The translations under genes and the position numbers were made by a program. From NCBI RefSeq assembly GCF_000208925.1, contig NW_001914862.1:1-64000 (forward strand): a stretch of DNA of 64,000 bases. The letters run 5' to 3'. The number at the start of each line of letters is the position of its first letter. Position 1 is the stretch's first letter. The notes under the pieces were generated by a model that was not told where the DNA came from, searched no databases, and saw only the letters and a program-made list of their open reading frames with translations. This DNA is from Entamoeba histolytica HM-1:IMSS (lineage: Eukaryota; Evosea; Mastigamoebida; Endamoebidae). This document shows, one piece after another, positions 1-10,314 of this stretch.

Positions 1-2485
1 TTGACATTATTGTAATTAATTTGTCATTTATTGTTTCATTTTGAATTATTTTATTAACATCATTACTGTATTATCATATTTGTCTATTATGATTGGTTTA
101 TAGTTATTTTTGAGATAATGATTTATTAAATCAATATCAATTGAATACAATGTATCTTTTTGTCAATTTCTTTCTTAATTAATTTTATTTCTATTTTTAT
201 CTTCATCAATTTCATCAATTTTTCCTTCATTATTTTCATAATCTTATTTAACAAATCAATGTTATATATTTCAATATATGAACGTATTATTTCAAATCAT
301 ATTCTGAACATATTATTTTTATACATTTCTTTTCAATCATGATTATTCAAATTTTTTTGAGTATTTTATTTCAATATGTATTTCAATATACAATAAAAAC
401 ACATAGAAATGAAATATACCATCTTTCGATGAATGTTTATAATAATGTTCTTTATTATTAAGTATTTATTTGTGAAACAATTAATTAACATAATGAATTA
501 TCAACAAAATAATAAGAGAATAATTTGAATTGTCATTTTGTACTACACATTCATTAAAACATAATTTTCATTGTTGATTCTTCACATTGAAAGATAATTT
601 CAAATTTATTTCATTTTACAACTATTTTTAATATCTTTCATTTCAGTCTTTGTCTTATTCATTGATGAATGAGAGAAATATAAAAATTCAAATAATGTAA
701 TGAAAAATAACATAGAATAAAGAAATGAAATAAAAATATAAAAATAAAAATAAAAGACATGATAGAAAGAAGAAATATAAAGTTTATAAGAATGAATAAA
801 ATAAAGAAATTAACAGAATTACTAAAAACATAGAGAAAAAAGAATAAAATCAGATAAAAGAAAACAAATAATTTGATTTATAGCTATAAACAAAATAAAT
901 AGAAGAAATAATAAGAAAGAAAAATGAAAATAAATAATAAAAATGAGATTTACAATACAAATAAAATGAAAAATATAACATTCAATATTGATGAAGAGTT
1001 AATAACTCAAATAATCCTTTATTTGAAATTTTATTTCTTTTGTTCATTTAATAACCATAGAACTATCTTATTATTTATTCTTTTGATATAAATTAGAGTG
1101 TCTCTTTAATTTATTTTCTTTATGTGACCAAATTAATTATTTCCTTATTTATTATAATAATTATTCATTATCTAATAAAATATATTCCTTTTCTAATTTC
1201 TTTTTTAACTGTTATTGATATGTATTATATGTCTCTTTGTAACTATATTTTATTTACTATTAAATATGTAACACTTGTTGATTTTAAATTAGTGCTATCA
1301 TCTAATATATTGTACTGTTATTTGAAAATTCAATAATATAAATATAATAAATTCTATTTAGTAATTTTGATATTATAAAAAGAATTTGATATTCACATAT
1401 TGTCAATGTTAGTATTTTCATTAATTATTTTCCATACACATTCAATAACATAATGTAAACATTAATTGTTCTATGTAATAAAATGATGAAAATAAAGTAT
1501 GATATATATTATATATAATATTTCTTGGTGCTTTTTGACAATTGTTAAATATTTTCTATATCTTAAAATTTGTTATCACTATTAATAATCATTAATTACA
1601 TAAGTCTGTTATTGATAAGTGAATTATATCTACTAAGTAACATAGAGAATAATTGAAATAATTAACTAATATTAAAGTATGTCTAACTAAAAAAAATCAA
1701 ATAAATGATATACAAAAAGAGTAATTTTAAAAAGATCAAAAAGATTACTAATTGTCTATGATGGTTGATACCTTTTAATAAACTCTTTAACTACTTTATG
1801 TGTTATTATCAAAAAATAGATGTTCCTTTATATTATAAAAAACATAAAAGAATTTTAACAATAAACTAAAAGATAATGATATTAACTATATAACTAAGAA
1901 ACAAAATAAATGTACTGTTCTTAAAGCTTTTAACTGTAAGGTAATTTGGTATATAAATAATACAATTTTATATTTAGGAATTATTCAAAACAATAAGTAG
2001 ATCATTGTTTAAAAAAGAATCAAAAAACTGGAAGTTTCTAAGTTAGAAAGAAGTTATTTTAACTTAAACATAGATTCATTTTATAAATTTATTTCTATAC
2101 GAAAATGGGGGTTTAAAATTCTTTAAGTATAATAGTCTTAAGAACTATTCAGCAAATGGTTGATGATAATTTATTTAACAAGAAGAGGTGTATTGTTTAA
2201 TTGTTTAAAACGTAGTGTAAATAGTTAATTTAAACAATAACCTTAAAGTTTTTAAATTTTTGTTAGAGCTTCAGTTTCTTTTCTTTCATTTTATGAATGG
2301 AGTGAAAGAATGAAATACTTTTAGGATTTCTACTGAGTGTTTCTTGTTTTCTATGATCTTTATGTTTGTTTCATGCAATTCATATAGTTTATATAATATT
2401 ATTATAATAAAAGTATAATATTAATATAGTTTATGTGAGCTTAAAATGAAGAAAACTAGAAAATTATATTACCAGATCATTAACA
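1..2485. other. A+T-rich intergenic region without a supportable gene
   Basis: No open frame here has recognisable protein features; the longest are low-complexity Ile/Phe/Leu strings expected by chance in such DNA. From about 560 to 655 the + strand is pyrimidine-rich, and from about 660 to 960 it is strongly purine-rich, a strand asymmetry unlike the flanks. A perfect 15-base palindrome (7-base arms, single G centre) lies at 2035-2049. The last few hundred bases should hold the promoter of the kinase gene that starts at 2486. The left part may be a decayed repeat, but I cannot name a family. Confidence 0.5.
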
Positions 2486-3808
2486 ATGTCTGATGTATTA
2501 AAACGTGGTGTAATGATAAAAGAAGGAAGTAAAGTAAAGAATTGGAAGAAGAGATGGTTCGTATTTCATAATAATGGAATGTTAGATTATTTTACAGATA
2601 AAAAAGAAACCGACCAAAAAGGAAGTGTTGATATGAATAGAGCAAGTTCTTTAAGAAAAACAGAAGACAAGAAGAGAATTATGTTAGAGATATTATTAGA
2701 GACAAAAGTTTTTCGATTAGCTTTTGATTCAGAGACTACTCGAGATGAATGGACAACTGTATTTCAAAAATTTATTGATGAGAAATGTAGTAAATCAGAT
2801 CAATCTTCAAATGCACTAAAACCTAAACTAGAGGATTTTGAAACATTAAAACTTATTGGTAAAGGAACATATGGAAAAGTAATGTTAGTTAAAAAAATTG
2901 ATACAGGGAAAATCTATGCAATGAAAATTTTAGATAAGAAAGCAGTTGTTGAAACAAATGAAGTTGAACATACAATGGCTGAAAGAGAGGTGTTAGGAAC
3001 CATTGATAATCCATTTATTGTTCATATGCATTATTCATTCCAAACGGAAAATAAGTTATATTTTGTAATGGATTTTATAAATGGTGGGGAATTATTCTAT
3101 CATTTACAAAATGAAAGAAGATTTTCTATTGCTCGTGCTAAATTTTATGCTGCTGAAATATTGTTAGCACTAGAACATTTACATTTACATGGTATTATTT
3201 ATAGAGATTTAAAACCAGAAAATGTATTGTTAAATGCTGATGGTCATGTCTGTATCACAGATTTTGGATTAAGTAAAACAGGAATGAAAGGAGAAGGAGA
3301 TATGACAAGCACTTTTTGTGGAACTGCTGCTTATCTAGCACCAGAAATTCTATTAGGAGAGAAGTATGATAGTGCTGTTGATTGGTGGAGTTTTGGTATT
3401 TTAACATATGAAATGATGGTTGGTATTCCACCATTCTATAGTGAGGATGAACGTGAAATGTATCAAAATATTGTTAATGAAGCTGTTAGATATCCACCAA
3501 ATACACCGTCTTCTATTAAAACATTTATTGATGCATTATTAGAAAAGAATCCAACTAGAAGATTAACAGATACAACTATTATGAAACATCACCCATTCTT
3601 CCAAGGACTTGATTTTGATCGTTTAATGAAAAAAGAAGTTGTTCCACCTTATATTCCTCAAGTCCACTCTGCTGATGATGTTGCTAATATCGATCCATAT
3701 TTCTTAGGAGAAACAGATGCCGCTATTGCAGAGGAAAAAAATTCAAATACTTCAGGTGGACAAGAATTTAAGTTTGATGGCTTTACCTATATTTCTAAAA
3801 AGGATTAA
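2486..3808 (+). CDS. PH domain AGC-family Ser/Thr kinase (Akt/PKB-like)
   Basis: A 440-residue single-exon gene. Residues about 5-97 form a PH domain with the basic KNWKKRWFVF stretch typical of its first strands. The kinase domain runs from about 117 to 374: glycine loop GKGTYGKV (125-132), ATP lysine K147, catalytic YRDLKPEN with D241, DFG at 259-261, and an activation segment STFCGTAAYLAPE whose Thr276 matches the PDK1 site. The AGC tail ends with a hydrophobic motif FDGFTY (430-435), Thr434 matching the TORC2 site of Akt. In known family members the PH domain binds 3-phosphoinositides at the plasma membrane; all catalytic residues are intact, so it should be active. Exact lipid specificity cannot be read here. 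It converges with the CIAO1-like gene only 79 bases downstream. Confidence 0.93.
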   Translation: MSDVLKRGVMIKEGSKVKNWKKRWFVFHNNGMLDYFTDKKETDQKGSVDMNRASSLRKTEDKKRIMLEILLETKVFRLAFDSETTRDEWTTVFQKFIDEKCSKSDQSSNALKPKLEDFETLKLIGKGTYGKVMLVKKIDTGKIYAMKILDKKAVVETNEVEHTMAEREVLGTIDNPFIVHMHYSFQTENKLYFVMDFINGGELFYHLQNERRFSIARAKFYAAEILLALEHLHLHGIIYRDLKPENVLLNADGHVCITDFGLSKTGMKGEGDMTSTFCGTAAYLAPEILLGEKYDSAVDWWSFGILTYEMMVGIPPFYSEDEREMYQNIVNEAVRYPPNTPSSIKTFIDALLEKNPTRRLTDTTIMKHHPFFQGLDFDRLMKKEVVPPYIPQVHSADDVANIDPYFLGETDAAIAEEKNSNTSGGQEFKFDGFTYISKKD

Positions 3809-3887
3809 AATAAAGTAAACACAAAAATGAATTTTTCAAAGTTCAAATTCAATTCTTCTGGTTTTTTTTTTATAATATGAAATATTT

Positions 3888-4951
3888 TTAATTGACAATT
3901 TTCCAGATTTTCAGCATATTATCATCTCCTACAGAAATTGATAGAGTTTTATTGATCCACTTGACACAATTTACGTCATTGGTATGGGCATCCTGTTTTT
4001 CTTCAATAAGTTCTAACTTTTTCTTAATAGTGTTCTATTACTTGTGAGTATTATTGTATTTATTAAAATAGAAATGAAACAAACTATTTTAAATAATCTG
4101 ATTGCATTATCTCCTGACCCTACTAAAACATTATTGTCATTTATATCAATAGAATAAATATCCCTATACTTTTCATTATTAATTGTATCTAATTCTACTA
4201 AGAGGTTGTCTTTAAATTCATATAATATAATCACTCCATTAGCACAACCAGCAACTATAAACTTACCTTCTTTAGTTATTTTTAAGTCCCAAACAGTTTT
4301 TCCGTATGCTTGAATTGTCTGTAATTCACTCCACTCAGTCTCTTCTTCTCCTTTCCAAACTTTTATTGTTCCATCGAATGAACCACTAAATAATATTGTT
4401 CCTGATGGATGGAATAATACTGTTTTAACATCTCCACTATGTCCAGTTAAGACGCTACAACATTCATAATCAATTCCAGAATATGACTTCCATAACCAAA
4501 CTGATTTATCTCTTGAACAAGTAGCAACCATGTTTGACCCAAAACTCCAATCAACACATTTTACTTCTGACTCATGACCTTCTAATGTTCCAATTATAGT
4601 ATTTTCATTTAATTCCCATAGACTGACAGTTGAATCGAAACTACAACAAGCCAATAATCCATTTTTGCTGCATTTAACTCTTCTGATAGTTCGATTATGA
4701 GGTGTAAGTAATGGTTTTAAAGGAACTAATTTCAATGACTCCAATGAGTAAATGTGGACCTATGTGTTAGATTAGACTGGCAGTAAATAAGTCAACAAAA
4801 CAAACATAAGGTGTTATGGAAGATGTATAGATTAAATTAGTTTTTGGTGAATAATCTACGCTCCAAATTCTATTTTCTTCTATTCAATAAGAAAGAATAA
4901 TTAACATTAAAAGAGTAATCCAAACCTTCAAACGAATCAACAAGTTGCATA
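3888..4951 (-). CDS. CIAO1: CIAO1-like WD40 protein (cytosolic Fe-S cluster assembly), four exons
   Basis: I reconstruct exons at 4951-4927, 4879-4806, 4759-4085 and 4034-3888, giving 306 residues and a full seven-bladed WD40 propeller. Introns are 47, 46 and 50 bases. Donors are GTTTGG (first) and GTTTGT (other two); all acceptors are TAG. The unspliced frame alone would start inside blade 1 and end in junk after blade 6. Splicing restores blade 1 (RIWSVDYSP...) and the last blade (AHTNDVNCVKW...DDNMLKIW). The blade with ATCSRDKSVWLW, then DYECCSVLTGHSGDVK, is diagnostic of CIAO1/Cia1. In other eukaryotes that protein forms the CIA targeting complex with MMS19 and CIAO2B and passes Fe-S clusters to cytosolic and nuclear proteins. 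The family is confident; the first short exon is the least certain part. Confidence 0.87.
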
Positions 4952-6312
4952 CAATTATAGTGAATTATTAGTTAAGATTTAATCTTTTTGTTAATGAGAT
5001 TTTTTTTTTTGATGGTAAATACTTCATCATTTTTCTATTAATTTAATTTTTTATTATTCTAATTTCATTAAAAGTCTGTTAAAGTATATACAGTTCTAGT
5101 CTCTTACCTCTCCATTTTTCTTTATTCTTATTATTAATTTGCATAAAACTTCATTACACAAGCTTTGAATTTTTTATGTAACACAACTAATTCCAAATGT
5201 TTAATTATATTTTGTTAACTAGTTCTTTTAAAGGTTTTGATATTAGTTTTTGTCCAAATAAATTTATTTACAAAAATTATACAATATCAGAAACAAATCC
5301 TATCAGTTTTATTATTCAATAAACACTCATTTTTTTTATTTGACTCATCAAAAAGACGTTTTAATTATTTAATTATTACTTATTAGACTTTAATTAACTA
5401 ATTATTTATTCAGTTGAATGTTTATAACAGACTTATCCTATACAAAAGATTTCATTATTAATAATATATTATCATAATCAAAATTTGTTAAAAAGAAATA
5501 AATAATTAGAAAAACTCTTCTCAAATCTCTTTTTTATTTCTCTTCATTTTTGAATTTAAACTTTAAACAGATTGATTGGTAGTATTTCTACAAAAATTTA
5601 AACAAAATTAATAAATGTTGCTTAATAAAAAAAGTGTTTTTTGATTCAAATAAAAACTAACAAAATGTATTTATCAATGACATTAAATTAATTTATGATT
5701 CAAACATTATATAATCCCCCTTTTTCATTCAAGCCTCAGAAATTTTAATGAGTTTAGGTTCTAATTAGTTTTTTACCCATTTACCTAAAAAGGATTGTAT
5801 ATTGATAAAAGTTAAAAAAAAAATAGATTAAAAAACTCAACATACAAATTACTTTCATTTAATAATATTAAATAATTCATAGAGAACGAAAGAGAGTTGT
5901 ATTTAATTAATCTAATTAATTATCTTATTTTTATTTATAAAATTCAATGAGATAAGTTTTATTGCTAGATATTAAAGTAGTAAAAGAAATCCTACAACTA
6001 AAAAATTTGAAAAGTTCATAGCAATGAATTTGGTAATTAATGGGTTTATATGCCAAATTCAATACATTAAGAATTATTAGATTAATTTATATAAACATTA
6101 GTATATCAAATATACATAATAGACTAGTACTATTTACTTTTCAACTTTGAGTAATACTTTTTAGAAGAATAAACCTCTAATACCAACCAAAAGATTATCC
6201 TTAGTTTATTGAAATATTAAAATGATTATTTCATAATAATTTTTTTTTTTTGGTTTGTGTATTTTCATAAAGTTAAAAAGAAGATAACATCTCAAAAATT
6301 ATAGAAATATAA
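4952..6312. other. A+T-rich intergenic region
   Basis: Lies between the 5' ends of two divergent genes, so it should hold both promoters. I see only A+T-rich low-complexity sequence with homopolymer runs (for example poly-T near 4991 and 6240). I find no open frame, tRNA-like sequence or repeat that I can support. Confidence 0.5.
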
Positions 6313-7710
6313 ATGAGTTGTTTTCATTGTAAAATGTGTTCATACAAGAGTTGGAGTTTAATATTGTTGTGGTCTAGTTTAATTTTATTTGAATTTTTGT
6401 TAATTGTTTTATCAATAATTTCATTCTTCTCACTGGTTGGTGGGGTTGTTGATTTTAAAGCACGAAACGACCTTAATTTTAATCTAATAGACACTTATTC
6501 TATTGCTCAAACAGAATTAACTCCTCCAAAAAATAGTACGTCTATTTTTTCTGCTTTTTCTGATTATTTAGAAACCCATTTTTTGACGTTCTTAAGAACC
6601 AAAGGAATTTGGAAAGGTAAGTGTATTCCTAATGTAAAATTCTTTGGTCCTAAGATTCAAGAATGCATCAAAAGTTATTGTAATGAACATAGTAATGAAG
6701 ACAGTTGCAAGTCCTTCATTAGTTCTGATGGTGTCAATATTGTTCCTATGGTTTTTGAACATTTCCATTGTGTTATTGATTTGTATATAGAAAATAATTC
6801 ATCATCTACAACTGTCCCAATTATTGTTGAATCAATTCCTAGTTCTATGCAATTTACTACTTCTATAACGGAAGCTCAACGTCTTATTATGGTTTATAAA
6901 GTTCCTTTGTGGATGACATTTGATGAATGTACTATTCGACCACTTATTTCTTCAACAGAAAATGTTATTCAATCTGATAGTACCACAAGAGAAATAGCAT
7001 TAACACAAGCTGGAAAATATTTAGCAACACCAACATTAAAAGCTACCGGGAGAATAAAGAATGTAATTATTGTTGGGTGGAATCAAGACTTACTTGGTTT
7101 TATAGTAAAAGAGTCTAAAGGAGAAGGTTTTGGACAAAGTAAAATGTACTGGGAAGGAGATAGGAGTGAGTTAGATGATTTTAATAAGTGCGGTGGAGTT
7201 GGGTTTTGGTATTGGAAACCAGAAGACCCTAGAAATATCACATCACCTACAAAACTCAATATTAAAATGAGTGTTTGTGAAAAATATTATGGAAAGAATA
7301 ATTGTCCGTTTGTTGAAAATGAAAATTATTATATCAGAAGTGATAGTGATGGAAGACCTTTCATTGATTGCGTTAATTCAGTATTTGGTATGTATGACGT
7401 AGAACTAATGAACGATGCTGGGTCTATCTTCAAATTAACAAATTTTACAGTTACAATGTTAGAAAACATGCTTGATCCAGCATTATCAAACAAAGGCACT
7501 GCAGACTGTGGTTATAGTTTAATGACATATGATGTTCTGAGAGATTATTTTGAAATTCATAAAAATACTGGAGAAACCCCTGTTGTTTGTTTTTTTTTGT
7601 TTGAATTAAGCAAAGTAATACTAATTAGTTAATAGGGATTTACTAGAATCGATTTCAGTTATAGTTATGATAAAGAAGGAAGTAATAAGTTATGGAATAT
7701 TTGTGCTTAA
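6313..7710 (+). CDS. Unknown single-pass membrane protein with Cys-containing ectodomain
   Basis: Two exons, 6313-7584 and 7636-7710, with a 51-base GTTTGT...TAG intron, encode 448 residues. Splicing replaces a junk tail (VCFFLFELSK...) with a hydrophilic C-terminus ending NKLWNICA. The N-terminus has four Cys in a short Cys/basic stretch, then one long hydrophobic segment at about 14-44 that would act as signal anchor. The rest looks extracytoplasmic: scattered Cys pairs and N-glycosylation sequons (for example NST at 74, NNSS near 161, NIT, NFT). I recognise no domain. A type II topology is inference. It could belong to an Entamoeba-specific surface or vesicle protein family. Confidence 0.75.
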
Positions 7711-7788
7711 TAACTAATTAAACCTTTTGTTTTGAAATTAACAATTTTAATAAATATCAATTAAGTTGATACTAATAGATGAAAACAA

Positions 7789-9513
7789 TTACTTGTTTTC
7801 ATTGTTATTATTTTTTTTATTAAACCAAGTTGTTTGGTCAAGCCAGACACATGGGTTATATTGGTAAGGACCTTCTTGTTCTCCTTGGCACCAGGTTCCT
7901 GAGGCACATGGTCTAAATCCTTTGAATGTTGTTGCACATTCATAGTATTGTTTATTATGCACTCCATCAATAACACAGAAAAGACCATCTTGAGTACATT
8001 GGAAATCTCCAGAATTTGAATTTTCTTCAGAGCTGATACAAGTATCATCTGAACAGGGTGGCTCTTCAGATGACTTCTTGTCACTAGAACTTGTATCTGG
8101 ACATGAATGTTCTGGACATGAATGTTCTTCAGATGATATACCAATTGATGGAGTAGTTGGTTCTTCAGATGATACTCCAGTTGATGGAGTGGTTGGTTCT
8201 TCAGATGATTTCTTGTCACTAGAACTTATATCAGAATATGAATGTTCTTCAGATGATACTCCAGTTGATGGAGTGGTTGGTTCTTCAGATGATACTCCAG
8301 TTGATGGAGTGGTTGGTTCTTCAGATGATTTCTTGTCACTAGAACTTATATCAGAATATGAATGTTCTTCAGATGATACTCCAGTTGATGGAGTGGTTGG
8401 TTCTTCAGATGATTTCTTTTCACTAGAACTTATATCAGAATATGAATGTTCTTCAGATGATACTCCAATTGATGGAGTGGTTGGTTCTTCAGATGATTTC
8501 TTTTCACTAGAACTTATATCTGGACATGAATGATCTGGACATGAATGATCTGGACATGAATGATCTGGACATGAATGATCTGGACATGAATGATCTGGAC
8601 ATGAATGATCTGGACATGAATGATCTGGACATGAATGATCTGAATATGAATGTTCTTCAGATGACTTCTTTTCACTAGAACTTATATCTGGACATGAATG
8701 ATCTGGACATGAATGATCTGGACATGAATGATCTGGACATGAATGATCTGGACATGAATGATCTGGACATGAATGATCTGGACATGAATGATCTGGACAT
8801 GAATGATCTGGACATGAATGATCTGGACATGAATGATCTGAATATGAATGTTCTTCAGATGACTTCTTTTCACTAGAACTTATATCTGGACATGAATGAT
8901 CTGAATATGAATGTTCTTCAGATGATACTCCAGTTGATGGAGTAGTTGGCTCTTCAGATGACTTCTTTTCACTAGAACTTATATCAGAATATGAACGTTC
9001 TTCAGATGATACTCCAGTTGAACTTTTTTCTTGACTTGGATATTCTGACGATGATTTTGTACTTGAACTAATAAGAACTTCATCAACAACACATGGATTG
9101 AAATTATATGGATTATTTTCTGCACCTCTACAATGAGTTCCAAGAGCACAATGCCTAAATCCATTAAAATCTGGAGAACATTCATAATAATCACGGTCAT
9201 GAAGTCCATCAATAACACAGTAGAATCCATCAGCTTTACATTCGAATTCAGAGTTAATAACATCAACTGGAAGAACATCCATTACTTCTTCTTTTACAAA
9301 TTCACATGGAATTACATTAGTGTGATGAGCATTACTAATACATTTAGTATTCCTAGGACATGTTCTTATTCCTTCATAAAATTCATTACACTCAAAATAC
9401 TTATCATGTTTGATACCATCAAAGACACAATGATATCCTTTCTTCTTACATCCAGTTGGGTATACTGCGAGAGTAAGTTCTAACAAACACAATGCTAATA
9501 TAAGTTGTTTCAT
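7789..9513 (-). CDS. Jacob-type cyst wall chitin-binding lectin with pentapeptide arrays
   Basis: A 574-residue secreted protein. Signal peptide at 1-16. Three six-Cys chitin-binding domains of the Entamoeba Jacob type lie at 22-70, 92-141 and 506-555, each with the pattern C-x6-C-V-x-D-G...YYEC...C...C...PC. Between domains 2 and 3 is a 360-residue Ser/Glu spacer made of repeats: SSEE/PTTPS units, EKKSSEE units, and uninterrupted DHSCP pentapeptide arrays of 10 and 8 copies. Jacob lectins are made during encystation and bind and cross-link chitin fibrils in the cyst wall; Ser-rich spacers carry O-phosphodiester glycans and protease sites in known members, and one (Jacob2) is length-polymorphic. 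Each DHSCP unit adds a Cys, which is unusual for a spacer. The repeat leaves several frames open on both strands, producing misleading overlapping ORFs. Confidence 0.92.
   Translation of the reverse strand: MKQLILALCLLELTLAVYPTGCKKKGYHCVFDGIKHDKYFECNEFYEGIRTCPRNTKCISNAHHTNVIPCEFVKEEVMDVLPVDVINSEFECKADGFYCVIDGLHDRDYYECSPDFNGFRHCALGTHCRGAENNPYNFNPCVVDEVLISSSTKSSSEYPSQEKSSTGVSSEERSYSDISSSEKKSSEEPTTPSTGVSSEEHSYSDHSCPDISSSEKKSSEEHSYSDHSCPDHSCPDHSCPDHSCPDHSCPDHSCPDHSCPDHSCPDHSCPDHSCPDISSSEKKSSEEHSYSDHSCPDHSCPDHSCPDHSCPDHSCPDHSCPDHSCPDHSCPDISSSEKKSSEEPTTPSIGVSSEEHSYSDISSSEKKSSEEPTTPSTGVSSEEHSYSDISSSDKKSSEEPTTPSTGVSSEEPTTPSTGVSSEEHSYSDISSSDKKSSEEPTTPSTGVSSEEPTTPSIGISSEEHSCPEHSCPDTSSSDKKSSEEPPCSDDTCISSEENSNSGDFQCTQDGLFCVIDGVHNKQYYECATTFKGFRPCASGTWCQGEQEGPYQYNPCVWLDQTTWFNKKNNNNENK
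8522..8839 (-). repeat. Two 15-base tandem arrays encoding DHSCP pentapeptides
   Basis: On the + strand the unit reads ggacatgaatgatct. The first array (8522-8641) has 8 copies and the second (8690-8839) has 10; copies look identical. They are separated by a short unit encoding the SYS / EEHS / EKKSS / ISSS segment, and the same segment flanks both arrays, so the two arrays look like a block duplication. Single or paired copies of the same unit also occur near 8100-8120 and 8890. The unit is in frame with the lectin and is expected to change length by replication slippage or unequal crossing over. Confidence 0.95.
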
Positions 9514-9521
9514 TTGAATGA

Positions 9522-9550
9522 TAAGAACAGTTCAGAAAAGTACTTTTATA
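9522..9550 (-). promoter_or_regulatory. Putative core promoter of the Jacob-type lectin gene
   Basis: Read on the minus strand, a TATA-like TATAAAAG (9550-9543) lies 30 to 37 bases before the start codon. It is followed by a GAAC-type element, GAACTGTTC, which is a 9-base inverted repeat (9533-9525). Entamoeba core promoters are known to combine a GTATTTAAAG-like TATA box, a GAAC element and an initiator very close to the ATG, so position and order fit. The assignment rests on sequence only. Confidence 0.45.
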
Positions 9551-9812
9551 CTTCTAATGATAACTAAATCCCGAAAAAGAATCTAATCAAAAATTCAATC
9601 TCCTAAAAAGGCACACTTGCTAAATCCTTTTTTAAAAAATTTCTCGAAAGCAAAGAAATAATTTTACTTGTATCAGTTGAAAGACTTTAACAAAGTCTTA
9701 GGAGATAGATTTTCTTTTGTATTTGTTGTCTTATAGTAAAAAGTTTTAAAATAAAACTATTTTATTAAGAATCTATTTTTAAGAACTTGAAAAAAGATAT
9801 TTTGATAAAGAG

Positions 9813-10196
9813 ATGGAAATAAAAGTAAATACACTCACAAATGACATAAAAGAATTTCAAAAACACCCAAACGAAGAGATTAAATGGAGGCTTATCAAAA
9901 GAATTTCTCAACAAAAAAATCGTAATGTCTTACTTAACATTGCTGTTGGTCCATTACACAAACAAAAAGAACTTGAAAAACAACGACTTGTAGAAGAGAT
10001 TCGACACAGACTATCAAACCCTGCTGTAAAAGGGTGTGCAATAATCAATTCTGAATGTCAAAAAACTAAAAAAAATGAACAAGACCTATATGAAATGCTG
10101 TGTGAATTAGAAGAACGAATTGATAAAATCCGAGCATCATCAAAACAAAAAGTAACAGTTATGGAACATAACAAAGTAGAATCAGATAATAAGTAG
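9813..10196 (+). CDS. Small charged helical protein of unknown function
   Basis: A 127-residue single-exon frame. It is rich in Lys, Glu and Gln with heptad-like spacing, especially around residues 50-70 and 85-110, so a helical or coiled-coil fold is likely. No signal peptide, membrane segment or catalytic motif is visible. It is divergent from the lectin gene with a 299-base shared upstream region and is followed 118 bases later by another unknown gene on the same strand. Codon use resembles the neighbours, so I take it as a real gene, but I do not recognise a family. Confidence 0.65.
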   Translation: MEIKVNTLTNDIKEFQKHPNEEIKWRLIKRISQQKNRNVLLNIAVGPLHKQKELEKQRLVEEIRHRLSNPAVKGCAIINSECQKTKKNEQDLYEMLCELEERIDKIRASSKQKVTVMEHNKVESDNK

Positions 10197-10314
10197 AAAA
10201 CAAGTAAGTGATTGACTAGTCATTATTTTAAAAATGAAATGCAATAACTCTTTTCTTTTGACTTTAAATAAAAAACAGAAAAAGAACTTGAAAACAAAGT
10301 TAATTATAAGAAGA

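Noticed and set aside
160..1336. Short hydrophobic frames at 160-342 and 1124-1336
   Set aside because: Ile/Phe/Leu-only composition expected by chance from A+T-rich DNA; no start context or neighbours.
8522..8839. Regular short repeats resembling a CRISPR array or a satellite
   Set aside because: Head-to-tail 15-base repeats without spacers, in frame inside the lectin coding region.
8694..8876. Plus-strand open frame of MNDLD repeats and overlapping minus frames
   Set aside because: Shadows of the 15-base coding repeat, which leaves several frames open; no independent start context.
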